From assembly GCA_040954595.2 (NCBI GenBank), contig CM082578.2, positions 1,984,001-2,048,000 of the forward strand: a stretch of 64,000 nt of DNA, read 5' to 3'. The notes beneath the pieces are model-generated. The model made no database searches. It was not told the DNA's origin and worked only from the letters and a program-made list of their open reading frames with translations. A program made the position numbers and the translations under genes. Shown here piece after piece: positions 45,726 through 59,000 of the stretch; the stretch's first letter is position 1, and every line of letters starts with the position of its first letter. The DNA is from Balanoglossus misakiensis (lineage: Eukaryota > Hemichordata).

Positions 45726-46430
45726 ATTCCTCCGTTGACACAGCTGTCATCATTGGTGGTGTTGCGGGAGGTTTAGCGGCTGTGTTAGTGCTTGGTGTAA
45801 TAATGTTACTCATGTACCAACGGTAAGTTATTTAGTATTACCAGAGTAGAATCGAGACAGCTGTAGAAATGTTGCCCATCAGAAAACTGGGAATTTACCT
45901 GTATCTTTCCATACATGCATGAGGCAACGTGAAAAATAATCTCATCTGTATCGTGGAAGCAAATTTATTCAAAGAGTTCATGCATAGACCTATTCGCGTA
46001 TAGGGTAACTGCAGTGCATCATGGTATAATTTGCGTTCAACATGCATGGCGGCTAACAAGGCAAAGTCACGCGACCAGACCGCAAAGTGTCCAACAACCA
46101 CCTGCGTTATTCTACAGTAGTAACCACATCACAACAAATCCCACATTGATGATGTTCAACTATTTGACATTCAGGTGTGCTCTTGGAGGAAAGAAACATC
46201 CGGGCTGGGAAGAACAAGAGGCAACTATGGATATCCATTTGTTTGATGATACAGATGATGTTGATAGCAAGGCAGGGAAAAGTGTGGAAGATGAGGAAGC
46301 CTTCAGAGAAATCTATCACTACAATCCCATGTATAGTGGCGACAGTGGTAGTGCCAGTGGAAGTGAGGAATGGAGACCAAGGCCTCTTAAGAGTAGAAAT
46401 GAACTATTTCATGAGAGTCACGGAGACTGA
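45726..46430 (+). CDS. Transmembrane segment and cytoplasmic tail (3' end of the receptor)
   Basis: Exon 45726-45822 (phase 1-2) encodes DTAVIIGGVAGGLAAVLVLG and VIMLLMYQ, a hydrophobic helix of about 25 residues with small-residue (GGxxGG) packing. Exon 46175-46430 finishes with TGA and encodes an acidic cytoplasmic tail of about 84 residues. It contains an acidic run (DDTDDVD, EDEEAFREIY) and YHYNPMYSG. NPMY is an NPxY motif, the sorting signal used for clathrin-mediated endocytosis and PTB-domain binding in LDL-receptor relatives. The topology is type I. This fits an endocytic or scavenger receptor role, which is an inference. Confidence 0.85.
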
Positions 46431-46926
46431 TACTTTTAATGTGCCATCTCTGTGTGTACATGTATGGTATAATTCAAATGATAACTAGAATGGTTTTCAT
46501 TTTGTGAGTTGACACAGTACTGTGATAAGCTTGGTATAATCCCATAAATGATAACAATAATAGTTATGCTTTGTCAGACGACAGTACTGTGATAAGCGCA
46601 CATTAAATTGGTTGGAGTGAAACAGATCTTTATTATTACACTCTTAGCAACATCTGAATGAAATGATCATAAATAATCATCTTTAAAGTATGTTGGTTAT
46701 AAGGCTATATATTTTACATATTTTAAAGAATTTTCCTTAAAAATTTGTTATGACTTATTATAAGGTATAGTGTAATGAGAAAGATATGATAATACGAGAA
46801 TTCCTAAACAACAACATATTTGTGTTGAATTTGGAGGACAAATTTAACAGTGTACCAATTAGGCTCTCCCTTTGCATGCTGACTTGCTTCTGTATTCATA
46901 CAAGGCAGCATTTATCCTTAACTTGA
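46431..46926 (+). other. 3' untranslated/flanking sequence of the receptor gene
   Basis: AT-rich, no open frame. A variant polyadenylation hexamer ATTAAA is at 46602. cagtactgtgataagc occurs twice (46514 and 46581). The real cleavage site cannot be fixed from sequence alone. Confidence 0.45.
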
Positions 46927-47801
46927 CCAGATAGAAGGTCTTTTCATCCAAATGCATAGATTATGAATTATTTCTCTCAATATATTCAGTGACTACCTCC
47001 CGATGATATATATCCTCCTGAATTAGTGCTTCAAATTTTGATATTTTTCTTGATATTTTTCTTTAATTTGACTTCAACCGTCACCATTCTCCAAGACTGT
47101 AAAAGAAGGGAGATGATGATTAACTATTATCAATTTTTTTGCCCCTTGTACTGTCTTTTCAACTGGCCGTATAAATCTGATATTTGTTTGGCATGCGAAT
47201 TTTGGAATATGGATGTGTATGATCACAATTATAAGATCCTCAAAATAAAAGATCCTATCATTTCATTTGGTTAATAACCAGTTCATAGGTGAATGAAAAT
47301 ATAGTTACTCACTTTGAGACCTGACATGTATATATAATAATTCAAAGTATTTATTCGCATATTTTTATATTATTCATGGTGTTATAGATCAATGGAAATT
47401 TTTCAAATTAAATTCATGTATATAAAATGTAGCAATGTAATGTCATATGTGAAACCCTTAATCTTGATATTGTAATTCATTGTAGAATATGATTATATTG
47501 TGTTATTCACTCAACTTGTGCATGTATGTTTAAGATTCATGCAAAATTACTTTTTTATACAAACTGTTCCTTTTTGTGTTGTTCGGAGGTGACAACTCAT
47601 CAACAATGAAATAAGTTTGGGAAATTTTTGAACAAAGTCATGAAGTGGAAGTACTATAAATAAGTTTAATATCTTCTGTAGTTGTTATAATAAGACATCA
47701 AACCAGGTCCAATAATCAATATTACTCAAGCTAAGCTAATTACCAGGTCCAGGTTCAAAAAAGAAATAAGAGAAAAACTTACAATTTCAACAGGATCATC
47801 T

Positions 47802-49397
47802 TGAACCACTGCTAAGTGGTAGTACTCGCACAGGGGGCTGCAAACATGAAAGTTATAAATGGCGGAGTTCCTGCATTTTCCCCCAATAAACATTAATTGA
47901 TGAACAGTCTTTGTGCTTGTTTATTTTTCTGTGTTACCTCCACCTGTCTTAGCAGTTGCTAATCCAGAATACAAGCTATTGCATTTCCCATTAAGCACCT
48001 GCTAACGACTTAATCTGTGTGCCCCATCCACGGATTTAGTGGATTAAGTAAACATCGGTCAGTTCTCACTTGGTAAGAGAATACCCATTATTGCATATGT
48101 ACCACAGTATTCTAAGCGGGCCGTGCAATAATAATTCTGGTATTTTTGCGAGCTCATATGCAAATGAGCATCCCGAAGAATAAGATCCCCCATTTCCCCT
48201 TCAATCGATCGTATCTTTCAAAGTTTAACCCTCGTTCTGTTACACAATTACTTGGAGTTCATATAAACCTCCGGAGGATATAACAAAAGTTTTATTTCAG
48301 TCGCAAAAAAGCCGATTGTTGTTTTAGTTGTGCGCGTGACAAAGTGGTATTTTTCACAACCCATATGCAAATGAGTAAAAACAAGCCGGACTACGTTTTG
48401 TTTGTAAACATTGAACGCGGTCGGCAGAGCTGGAGTATGATCGCCGAAACGTGGGGAATTTTCAACATTCGGAGACGTCATTGTCTTATCCTTCCCAAAT
48501 TTTGTCAGAATAGCAAAACATTATTTGGCAGTATGTTTGGGAACCTCGGAATATCCCTCGCTATCGCCAGTTTCTCAAATATTGCCGATGCTATCTTGCG
48601 ACTTGAGCTAAACCACCGATGAAATGAGCCAACATGATCGCCGAAACATGCGGATTTTTCAACATTCTGGCACGTTGTTTTATTATCCTTCCCAACTATC
48701 GTCAGAATAACAGAACATTTAGTTGTCAGTGTGTTTTGGAACCTCGAAAATTACGGAAATTTCTCGCTATCGCCAGTGTTTCGAAATTTATCGCTGCGTT
48801 CTCACGACCTCAGGTAACCCACTGATGGAATGACCCCGCATGACCCTTCTTTGCATAACAAAGGTTGCGTCATTTTGGCCAATGAGCGGCCTTCTCTGGG
48901 TTGCATAGCCTTTGGCGCATCACTGTAATGAAAATCAATACGCCACGATCGAAACTTTGATTTTCGTCAAATCTGGGGAAACATATGCAATAATAACAGA
49001 ACTTCATGACCTCTGCGCGCGATCTGTGCAATATGGATTTTATTTTCACTCGTGAGAAGGTGTATTCTTCTGCATTTTTACTCGCTATCGCTCGTAAAAA
49101 TACTCGGAAGAATACACCTTCTCACTCATGAAAATAAAATCCATATTGCACAGATCGCGCGCAGAGGTCATGAAGTTCTGTCATAGTACTCGCTGACCGA
49201 TGTTTACTTTATTAACTTAATCCGTGGATGGGGCACACAGATTAAGTCGTTAGCAGGTGATTAATGGGAAATGGATAGCTTTTATTCTGGATTAGCAAAT
49301 GATAAGACAGGTTGGGAAAACGCAGAATGGAACGTACTTCGCCATTTATAACTTTCATGTTTGCAGCCCCCTGTGGTACTAGGTGTCGGAAATGGGT
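47802..49397. repeat. Inverted repeat within block B copy 1
   Basis: Left arm 47802-48075 (gggggctgcaaacatgaaag, tggggcacacag inverse) and right arm 49194-49397 are inverse copies. In copy 2 the same arms (57826-58085 and 58088-58275) are almost adjacent. This makes the block a fold-back element split here by the insertion at 48088. Confidence 0.8.
48088..49193. mobile_element. 1.1-kb insertion present only in block B copy 1
   Basis: It interrupts the centre of the inverted repeat. An inner pair attattgcatatgt (48087) and acatatgcaataat (48982) bounds about 900 bp. Beyond that, 48997-49191 is a hairpin with arms of about 70 bp (acttcatgacctctgcgcgc and inverse). The octamer-containing catatgcaaatgag appears at 48153 and 48362. 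Two tandem diverged units (48425-48622 and 48628-48829) each start ATGATCGCCGAAAC. Confidence 0.65.
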
Positions 49398-51990
49398 AAG
49401 CACACCCTTCCAGCATGCTACACCCGTCAAGACTGACCCAAAGAGACAGATTTAAGTTGAATTTGACTTAACTAACAAATTACTGTTGCAAGTCAAATCC
49501 ATATTTTGACTTTATCTCTGACTGAGCGCAGTGAGTCTGAGAGACACTCCACGTCTTCCTCTTCACAAGCAGCCCACTTCAAGTTTCAGCAACATCCATA
49601 ATAATCGTAAAGTTGAGGTGCCAGTTAAAATTAGATGGCTCGACACAATTTTTTGGACCAAACTGGAATAGCTGCCGAAGTTTGGTATTTCAAATGATTG
49701 TCAGGTCACCTGTTTATTATATGACTGTGAGGTTTCTAACAAAAGGGAGATGACATACAATCACAAGTGTAAATCCAATATTGAACATTACTTAAAGGGA
49801 CAAATTGTTCAAATCCTCTTTTGAGCTTATTTGGTCAATTTTGTTTGATATGAAATGTGCCTATTATGCTGTTTGACTTCTTTAAACATGCTTAAATACT
49901 GGCCAATAAATAACTCCACTATGTTTGAAATTAAACCAGATAGTACAATAATACATTCCAAATGTCATCTGTGATAACATCATGCTTTGGACTTTTTTAC
50001 TTATATATTACATAACATGTTACGGAGGGGGGAGAGAGGTGAGAAAAGGAATGTGAAAAAGGAGAAGAAAAGCAAGAGGGCGGAAATGAGAATGTCAGGA
50101 TGGAAAGGGAATGAGGGGAGGACTTTGACAGAAGGGGAGGGGAGAGACCGAATAAGTGAAGGTGAGAGAGGAAGTGGTTAGACAGGAAGAAAGGGAAATT
50201 AAAGCTCAATCACCACCACCACCACAATCATCATCATTGCCATCATCATTCTGGAGGCATCGTGGCCTGTATTGGCCCATGGGCATCATGGGCCAAAAAA
50301 ACTGATTCAGTGTAAATGTGCATAAACCACACTTTTGTACGAACTCCTGTAACCGGTGACGCAAGTCGTGAGTGAATTTGTGGGCGTGTCGCGACCTTTT
50401 CTGTGAACGTGATGCAGAGTGATATATTGATGACCCCCAGCCACCCCCACACCCTTTGGTAACACACTTCTTAAACTTTCTTTACATAGAATGGACTTCT
50501 CAAACCTTCCTTACCAAAGTTCTGATTAAAGACATCTATCTTCTAGGGTACTACCAACAGCGTTTCACGTGACTGTAGACAAGAATCAAGTACCTGTACA
50601 CAGACAAGGGCGTGCGCGCGTCCACAATAATTTAAAACGAATGTTTCCACCGCCGTGTGTTTTATGCACATAAACACTGAATCAGCTTTAATATTGTCCC
50701 ATGATGCCCCGTGAGTTGTCAGGGTACCAAACTGACAATGCTGGAGAAAAAATGAAGTGTTGACATGCATGTTGTTAAGGGGTTTCACAATGCATGTTAC
50801 GGACGCTGGTTTCTCTTAGCAATAGAGTAGAGGCGTAAGGATGGGTTGATCTTGTGATTAAGAATTTTGGCAAAGAAACATAAATTGTGTCATTTAGTTT
50901 TGTATTAAACCCTATTCGCGTATTTTGTGTTAAAGCACGAAATACTGCAATAATGAGATACGGTAGTATTTAACACATATCATATATGATATAATATAGC
51001 TTTATCAATACCAGTGAATTTTGTGACGTCATTGCTGTACATTTTTTTATCTTTTATTTAAAACGCACAATGTTACATCAACAAATCAAAAGAAGAAACG
51101 AACTGAAAACTCACATCATAGCTTCAAAATTTATTACACTTTCTGGATGGTTGCATGATTCCTAAGGCTTGTATACCTTCAACCTCAATGTCACGCGGGA
51201 GGATTGGTGTTAATGTAACGGGGAATTAAACTCTATAGATGGGGATAACTCGCTTGGCTAATACTGAGAGGTACCTATATGGAATCGTGCTGACGTCCAG
51301 ATACATCGACACGAACACTGGGTATTTATGGTAGCAACTGAGAATATAAGAATTTAATGAAATAAACCTACTCGACCACTTGCGTTCTGAGGACAAGAAG
51401 GACACAAATAGTCCGCCATTCAAAAAGACCGTTCCAGCATTTTATTTTTACCCGCCAAAAGACGCGGAGATATATTTTTAGATGAATGATCCATGCATAC
51501 TCTGATTGCATAGTACTTGTCTTCCTTGTGTTCCTTAAAACAATGAATGTATTGTATTTTCTTTTCTTTTCATCAGGAATTCGATAACTTTCTTAACACT
51601 TCAAAAGTTTCTTTACTCTTCAATCACTTCTGTCTCAACTTTTAAGTTTAACTTTTACTTCCAAATCTCAGGTCACAAACTCTATAGACTGCTAAACAAT
51701 TTTCTTCCTAGTGTTGTATGCGCCACTTGTGAATTTTTGCGAGTGAGATTCACGGGCGTTTGAGCACAATTTATACAAAATATGTTTATCGCCATTAGAA
51801 AAACGTTTGCGTAGAATCAATGACGTCATGGTAAATTTTAGCTGCATGCTCCAATAGGGATGATAGGGAGACTACTTGTTGTAGAGCACCTGAAAATGTA
51901 CGTATTTCGTCACTTCCTTTTCGCGAAATTTAATTCTTAACGGCATCTTAGTTTTAAGATTTGTGATTCCTTTTTTCATCAGTTGTACAT

Positions 51991-52195
51991 TTGCATCACG
52001 GGATACTTCTTTGTAGACTATCGAACCTTGGCATCTCAGACACAGTACTAACATGGTTTACATCTTACCTTCAATATAGATATCAAACTGTAATCATCGA
52101 AAACACTGCAAGTTCACAGTCACCTCTCGTATACGGGGTGCCACTGCCCCTCTGTTGTTCACCATTTATATAGCCCCACTTTATAGTAAACCGAT
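51991..52195 (+). pseudogene. Reverse transcriptase fragment (non-LTR), block B copy 1
   Basis: The frame reads NLGISDTVLTWFTSYLQYRY, then VIIENTASSQSPLVYGVP, which is the stretch before the YADD box of Jockey/CR1-type reverse transcriptases. It breaks down after GVP. The copy in block B2 continues further. Confidence 0.75.
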
Positions 52196-53517
52196 TCGTC
52201 CCCACGTCGTTAAAACTCAATCGTGACACTTCCCACTTTTCCAATAATCGAACTTCCACGTTCGATCAAAGAAAGAATGAAAACGAAAACCAGGTCTGCG
52301 CTATCGGTTTTAAATACACTACGTCAAAATCAAACTCAATAATCACCTTTAAAATATCACAGCCTGTTCAAACAAATTAAAGAAAATCGCATAAAACGTT
52401 TTCAATGTCAAAATTCAAAACGACTTCACTGTTCTGACTTCTCGTCAAAGAGTGTCTCTTTTCCAGTGCAAAATTCAACAGTCAATAACCGCGTAAAAAA
52501 AATTAAGTCTGATAGTTCTTTCGTACAAACATTCTCTTCACTGCTGTACTAACGGAGCAGGCACATTCCAAAGATGCTCTCGAACACAATAACGGTTCCG
52601 GATAATACCGCCAAGTACGGAGCATTTCAGAGTGGATCATAATGCAATACAAGCTCGTAATAAACAGTAAAAATGAATACACTTCATCATACTGTCACGT
52701 TCAAAAATAACCACGAAACGAATTCTTATGTGAAAGGATGCGTAAGACTACAATAAAATCACGCTTAACTTCAACTACACTCTGGGACTTCTCTCTTGTC
52801 CCTCGTATGAACTCACATGTCAACTCAAAGGGCCATTTTCATACGCCAGACCGTCTCCCTTGCGGTCATTAAAACATCACGACTTCATCACCAGACCGTC
52901 TCTCTTGCGGTCATCACAAAAACTTCAACAACTCCTCAAAAACCTATTAAACTTCACTACACTTCACGGCATCACTTCAACAAAAGAATACATTTACAAT
53001 GTCGAAAACAATGCAAAAACTAGGTGGAAAACAATATCAAATCAAAAGCGGTTAATAACGGTCAGTCAACTCACGTCTACTAACTCTTCTTATGTGAAAG
53101 GATGCGTAAGACTACAATAAAACTCAAAGGACCACTCTTCAATGTAAGTCATCATACCCTTCCACCCTGTGATTTTGATGAACACCCCCCCCCCCCAGCT
53201 TTTTAATTCATTTTGTGTTTCCCATCTAAATGTCAGATCATTACACAGAAACGTTGATGCCTTAAAATTACTATATGAAGATATTATCAAGTCCAAATTC
53301 GCTATCATTGGAATCTCTGAAGTATGGGACCCAAATAACTTAAGTATTTATAATATGCAAGATTACACATTGGAAGTGAAGTCTCGTGAAGTAGGAAGGG
53401 GCGGTGGGGTTGGGGCTTACATACATTCATCAGTAATCTACAAGCTGCTTCGAGCAAGTGTCAGTCACTCAGAATCACTCTGGATGTAGGTACAGGTTAA
53501 AAATACGAAGATAATTT

Positions 53518-55119
53518 ATGGGAATAATCTACAGAAAACCTAATACTGATATAACAGAATTTCAAATTAGTCTCATGCAAGTTTTAAACGAGCTCAGATG
53601 TGACAAAAATAATTGTATTTTAATGGGCGATTTTAATATTGATACTAACATAAGACTGACCAACCCCAATATAGATTCATATCTATCCTCCTTGGAATGT
53701 ATAGGCTTAAGACAGCTGATATCTACCCCAACCAGAGTGACTAGTTCATCTGAAACTTTAATTGACCACATCTACACAAATATTAATCAACGTCCTATTC
53801 ATGCTGGCACTATAATCACTGATATCTCAGACCATTTCCTTGTGTATACTCTTTTAGAAAATATTCCTCTAAAATTGCCACAAAAAGAGAAAATTATTTT
53901 CAGAAATTTCAAAAACTATAGTCCCTCTCAATTTTACGAAGATCTTGAAAACACAACATGGGATTCTGTGTACCATTGCTCTGATGCTAATGAGGCTTAC
54001 AACAATTTTTATTCAGTCTTTAATGAAATTTGTGATAAACATGCACCTATTTCTACCAAATCCTATAGTACCAAAAAAAATAAAAAAAAACTTGGATCAC
54101 CAAATCACTTAGAAAATCTATTAACACCAAACATAGGCTATATAACAAATTATATAAATCAAAATTTAATAATGCTGTTGCTGTTGATAATTATAAAAAA
54201 ATATCGAAATATTTTATCGGCTTTACTCAGGAAAGCCAAACAGATGTACTATAGCAATATTTTTATACAAAATGAAAATAACACTACTGCAATATGGAAA
54301 ACAATTAGAGAGATACTTGGAAGCCAAGGTAATGCCAGTCAATCTCTGCCAGATAATCTGTGTGTTAAGTCTAATGGTAAGGTACGAACCGTAAATAAGA
54401 AAACTGACATTGTCAATGAGCTAAATAACTACTTTGTTGGTATTGGTCCAGACCTTGCTAGTAAAATAAAGTCTAACAATTGCAACTTTAATAATTATCT
54501 CAAGGCACCCATCTCAAACTCAATCTTTCTTGCCCCAACAACTCAGTTTGAAATACAAAAAATTATTTGTAGCCTAGATCCTTATAAAGCTTGTGGCCAA
54601 GATCAAATTCCTGCTAGACTTCTTATAGATGGAGCTGCTGTAATATCTAAACCATTAGAATACATATTCAACCTCTCCTTTCATTCAGGAATATTTCCGA
54701 AAGCCCTAAAATCAGCAAAAGTTATACCAAGTTTCAAGAAAGGAACCACTGATGATCCAGGAAATTACAGACCAATATCAATTTTACCTCTTACAAGCAA
54801 AGTCTTAGAAAAAATAGTCAACTCCCGTCTTACCAACTTTGTAGAACAATTGGATATTCTATATCAGTATGCCTTTCGACAAAAATATAGTACCAAACTC
54901 TCTCTGATCAATCTTGTCAATTATCTCATTAAGCAACTTGATGCTGGCAGAATTACACTTGGCATTTTCCTTGACTTTTCAAAAGCCTTTGATACCATTG
55001 ATCATACAATATTACTATCTAAACTCTCTCACTATGGTATACGTGGACGTCCTCTACAATGGTTTACAGATTATTTAAAAGATAGATGTCAACATGTTTG
55101 TGCTGATGGCCATATCTAA
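53518..55119 (+). pseudogene. Endonuclease-reverse transcriptase polyprotein, longest open part
   Basis: 533 codons cover the C-terminal endonuclease and the first half of the reverse transcriptase, up to QHVCADGHI, where TAA replaces a sense codon. The continuation SSHNITCGVPQGSVLGP is in the same frame. Residues about 196-230 are out of frame. Shifting one base there gives the family's TWITKSLRKS, so two compensating indels in A-runs are present. Confidence 0.85.
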
Positions 55120-56065
55120 TCTAGCCATAATATTACATGTGGAGTTCCACAGGGATCTGTCCTTGGACCTACTCTATTTTTATTATTTATTAATGATATA
55201 GCCCTTTCAACATCCTTCTTCAACTTTCGGCTGTTTGCTGATGATACAAATCTGTTCCATACCTTCCCTGCAAACAAAAGTGATATCAATCTGAACCATG
55301 TTGACAGCCAGTTACAGCTGGTACTAGATTGGTGCAATGCCAACAAACTCACTATAAATCACTTAAAAACAAATTACATTATTTTCAGAAACCAAAGACG
55401 AAACTTTTCCCATGTTGGTTCTCTCCACATAAATAATATGGTCATTAATGAGGTAGAAGCTGCATCATTTGTTGGCATTCTCATTGACAGGCATCTTACC
55501 TGGTCAAAACATATCCAGATGCTAAACACAATCATCAGAAAGAAAGTTGGCATTCTCTTTAAACTCAGACATTTTGTACCTACCCATAATACTTACCTTA
55601 CTCTACAAATCACTTATCCAACCACATATAACATACGGCCTCGAAGTATGGGGGTCAACACATCCTTCATATCTCAACCGTATTAAGTTATTACAAAAAA
55701 TGGCAGTAAGAGCAATAACCTTCAGTGATTTCACAGCTCATTCAACTCCTTTATTCCATAAATTGAAAATCCTTGATATTTTCAAATGACATAAGCTCCA
55801 GGTATGCTCCTTCATGTATGATCTTGTAAACAATAATCTTCCACAAAGGCTGACAACCTACTGTCAATTACCTCTCCATGATTACAGTACACGCCACAAA
55901 AACCAAGGTAATCTCCATATTCCAAGTGTAAATACAACAATGGGCAAATTTGCAATATCTTATAATGGCCCTCTCTTATGGAATTCATTACCAGAACAAA
56001 TAAAAAACAAAAAATCCCAACAAACTTTCCGGTACTCGCTCAAACAGATGTATTTAGAAAATTAA
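55120..56065 (+). pseudogene. Reverse transcriptase C-terminal half of the same element
   Basis: After the stop, the palm box FADDTN, the thumb FVGILIDRHLTWSKHI and the tail ITYGLEVWGSTHPSYLNR are recognisable in two frames. A frameshift lies near 55600 and a TGA at 55787. The terminal part TMGKFAISYNGPLLWNSLPE is intact. Confidence 0.85.
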
Positions 56066-59000
56066 CTATAAATATATATATATTTATATATAGTAGTTCA
56101 ATTTATACATTCAATGTATTTATTTCATTCAAGTTTAGCTACTGTCTATGTACATAGTTGCCTTTACAGTGTACATGCCTAATATTGCTTCTCTCTAAGA
56201 AATACACTGCCCTCAAAATGAAATGTAACTATTTTTTATACCGCAATGTACAGAGGAATGGGAACAGACTTGACTAGCACCTGCTATTTTCTGTTCCCAA
56301 TTACCCTTTCATTCAACCTGTCTCACTCATGAGTTATGTAAATACTTTTCAACTTTTCAACAAGGGTAATAAATTGAATTGAAATTGAATTGAATTGAAC
56401 TCACGTCATCAGAGTAGACAAAGAAAATACGATCACGCAATATTTCAATGATCAAATCTCCCAAACTATAGATTAAAAAGGCTGATTATTCAGTTGAATG
56501 TCATTCTATCTCAGTTTTTTTTGCGATAGCAGACGATTCAAGAGTCTTCCCTTCTTCATTCCACGAGACCTCTTTTCTTCGTCGCCAGAACTGCTTCAAC
56601 TACATGCTTCTGGATACGACGCCCCTCTGATCAAACAACAGATCCATCCTGAAATAGTGCTTCAAATCTTGATATTTTTCTTTAATTTGACTCAGATAGA
56701 AGGTCTTTTCATCCAAATGCATAGATTATGAATTATTTCTCTCAATATATTCAGTGACTACCTCCCGATGATATATATCCTCCTGAATTAGTGCTTTTCT
56801 TGATATTTTTCTTTAATTTGACTTCAACCGTCACCATTCTCCAAGACTGTAAAAGAAGGGAGATGATGATTAACTATTATCAATTTTTTTGCCCCTTTTA
56901 CTGTCTTTACAACTGGCCGTATAAATCTGATATTTGTTTGGCATGCGAATTTTGGAATATGGATGTGTATGATCACAATTATAAGATCCTCAAAATGAAA
57001 GATCCTATCATTTCATTTGGTTAATTACCAGTTCATAGGTGAATGAAAATATTGTTACTCACTTTGAAACCTGACATGTATATATAATAATTCAAAGTAT
57101 TTATTCGCATATTTTTATATTATTCATGGTGTTATAGATCAATGGAAATTTTTCAAATTAAATTCATGTATATAAAATGTAGCAATGTAATGTCATATGT
57201 GAAACCCTTAATCTTGATATTGTAATTCATTGTAGAATATGATTATATTGTGTTATTCACTCAACTTGTGCATGTATGTTTAAGATTCATGCAAAATTAC
57301 TTTTTTATACAAACTGTTCCTTTTTGTGTTGTTCGGAGGTGACAACTCATCAACAATGAAATAAGTTTGGGAAATTTTTGAACAAAGTCATGAAGTGGAA
57401 TTACTATAAATAAGTTTAATATCTGTTTGAGTTGTCCTGCCAGAAGTCAACATTTTTAGCTTATACAAATACTGGTGCAACTACAGAACAGTTGAAGAAT
57501 TTCATCATTATATTTATGTTTTAATTACAAGTATATCAATTGTACCTTTTCCTTATATTAAAAGCATATTTTTATTATAATATTTAATTGAATTCTTTGT
57601 CTACTTTTTTAAACTGACAATTTGTCATTCATTACCATAACCCTGGAGTGTATTTCACTGTGTCCAGAGATTCTTCTGTAGTAGTTATAATAAGACATCA
57701 AACCAGGTCCAGTAATCAATATTTCTCAAGCTAAGCTAATTACCAGGTCCAGGTTCAAAAAAGAAATAAGTGAAAAACTTTCAATTTCAACAGGATCATC
57801 TTGAACCACTGCTAAGTGGTAGTACTCGCACAGGGGGCTGCAAACATGAAAGTTATAAATGGCGGAGTTCCTGCATTTTCCCCCAATAAACATTAATTGA
57901 TGAACAGTCTTTGTGCTTGTTTATTTTTCTGTGTTACCTCCACCTGTCTTAGCAGTTGCTAATCCAGAATACAAGCTATTGCATTTCCCATTAAGCACCT
58001 GCTAACGACTTAATCTGTGTGCCCCATCCACGGATTTAGTGGATTAAGTAAACATCGGTCAGTTCTCACTTGGTAAGAGAATACCCAGTACTCGCTGACC
58101 GATGTTTACTTTATTAACTTAATCCGTGGTTTGGGCACACAGATTAAGTCGTTAGCAGGTGATTAATGGGAAATGGATAGCTTTTATTCTGGATTAGCAA
58201 ATGATAAGACAGGTTGGGAAAACGCAGAATGGAACGTACTTCGCCATTTATAACTTTCAAGTTTGCAGCCCCCTGTGGTACTAGGTGTCGGAAATGGGTA
58301 AGCACACCCTTCCAGCATGCTACACCCGTTAAGACTGACCCAAAGAGACAGATTTAAGTTGAATTTGACTTAACTAACAAATTACTGTGGCAAGTCAAAT
58401 CCATATTTTGACTTTATCTCCGACTGAGCGCAGCGAGTCTGAGAGACACTCCACGTCTTCCTCTTCACAAGCAGCCCACTGTTTACATAAGTTTCAGTAG
58501 CATCCATAATGGTTCTAAAGTTGGTTGCTCGAGACAATATTTCGGGCAAAACTGGACAGCTGCCGAAGTTTGGTATTTGGAATGATTGTCAGGTCACCTG
58601 TTATTATATGAACGTGAGGTTCACAAGTGTAAATCCAATATTTAACATTACTTAAAGGGACAAATTACTCAAATTCTCTTTTGAGCTTATTTGATCAATT
58701 GTGTTTGATATGAAATGTGCCTATTATGCTGTTTGACTTCTTTAAACATGCTTAAATACTGGCCAATAAATAACTCCACTATGTTTGAAATTAAACCAGA
58801 TAGTACAATAATACATTCCAAATGTCATATGTGATAACATCATGCTTTGGACTTTTTTACTTTATATATTACATAACATGTTACGGAGGGGGAGAGAGGT
58901 GAGAGAAGGAATGTGAGAAAGGAGAGAAGAAAAGCAAGAGGGCGGAAATGAGAATGTCAGGATGGAAAGGGGATGAGGGGAGGACTTTGACAGAAGGGGA

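Larger units (their letters stand above)
46927..53045. repeat. Block B copy 1 of a duplication of about 6 kb
   Basis: Matches 56690-62960 in the same orientation, from cagatagaaggtcttttcat to ggtggaaaacaatatc. Copy 1 has an extra 1.1 kb at 48088-49193. It lacks about 250 bp found at 57422-57670, about 640 bp at 61085-61729 and the 410-bp non-LTR fragment at 62189. It is non-coding apart from retroelement fragments. From 49400 to 51990 I see only a purine-rich tract (50025-50200) and a CAC/CAT microsatellite (50208-50250). Confidence 0.9.
53185..56400 (+). mobile_element. Non-LTR retrotransposon of Jockey/CR1 type, damaged
   Basis: Apurinic endonuclease part: SHLNVRSLHRNVDALK, GISEVWDPNN, GRGGGVGAYI, then GDFNIDTN and DISDHFLVY. 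Reverse transcriptase: NYRPISILPL, DFSKAFDTIDHTIL, CGVPQGSVLGP and FRLFADDTNLF. It ends with LLWNSLPEQIKNKKS and a TAA at about 56065. The 3' tail is a run of GAATT-type repeats (56366-56400). Damage: TAG at 53487, frameshift near 53515, a frame-shifted window about 54090-54200 between A-runs, TAA at 55117, a frameshift near 55600, and TGA at 55787. No ORF1 is seen, so it is 5' truncated or lacks one. It separates the two block B copies. Confidence 0.9.

Noticed and set aside
49987-50181. Arg/Glu/Lys-rich frame resembling a nuclear protein segment
   Set aside because: Translation of a purine-rich simple tract. The partner in block B2 (58870-59045) has indels that break the frame.
55116-55352. 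78-residue minus-strand frame
   Set aside because: Antisense of the reverse transcriptase catalytic region.
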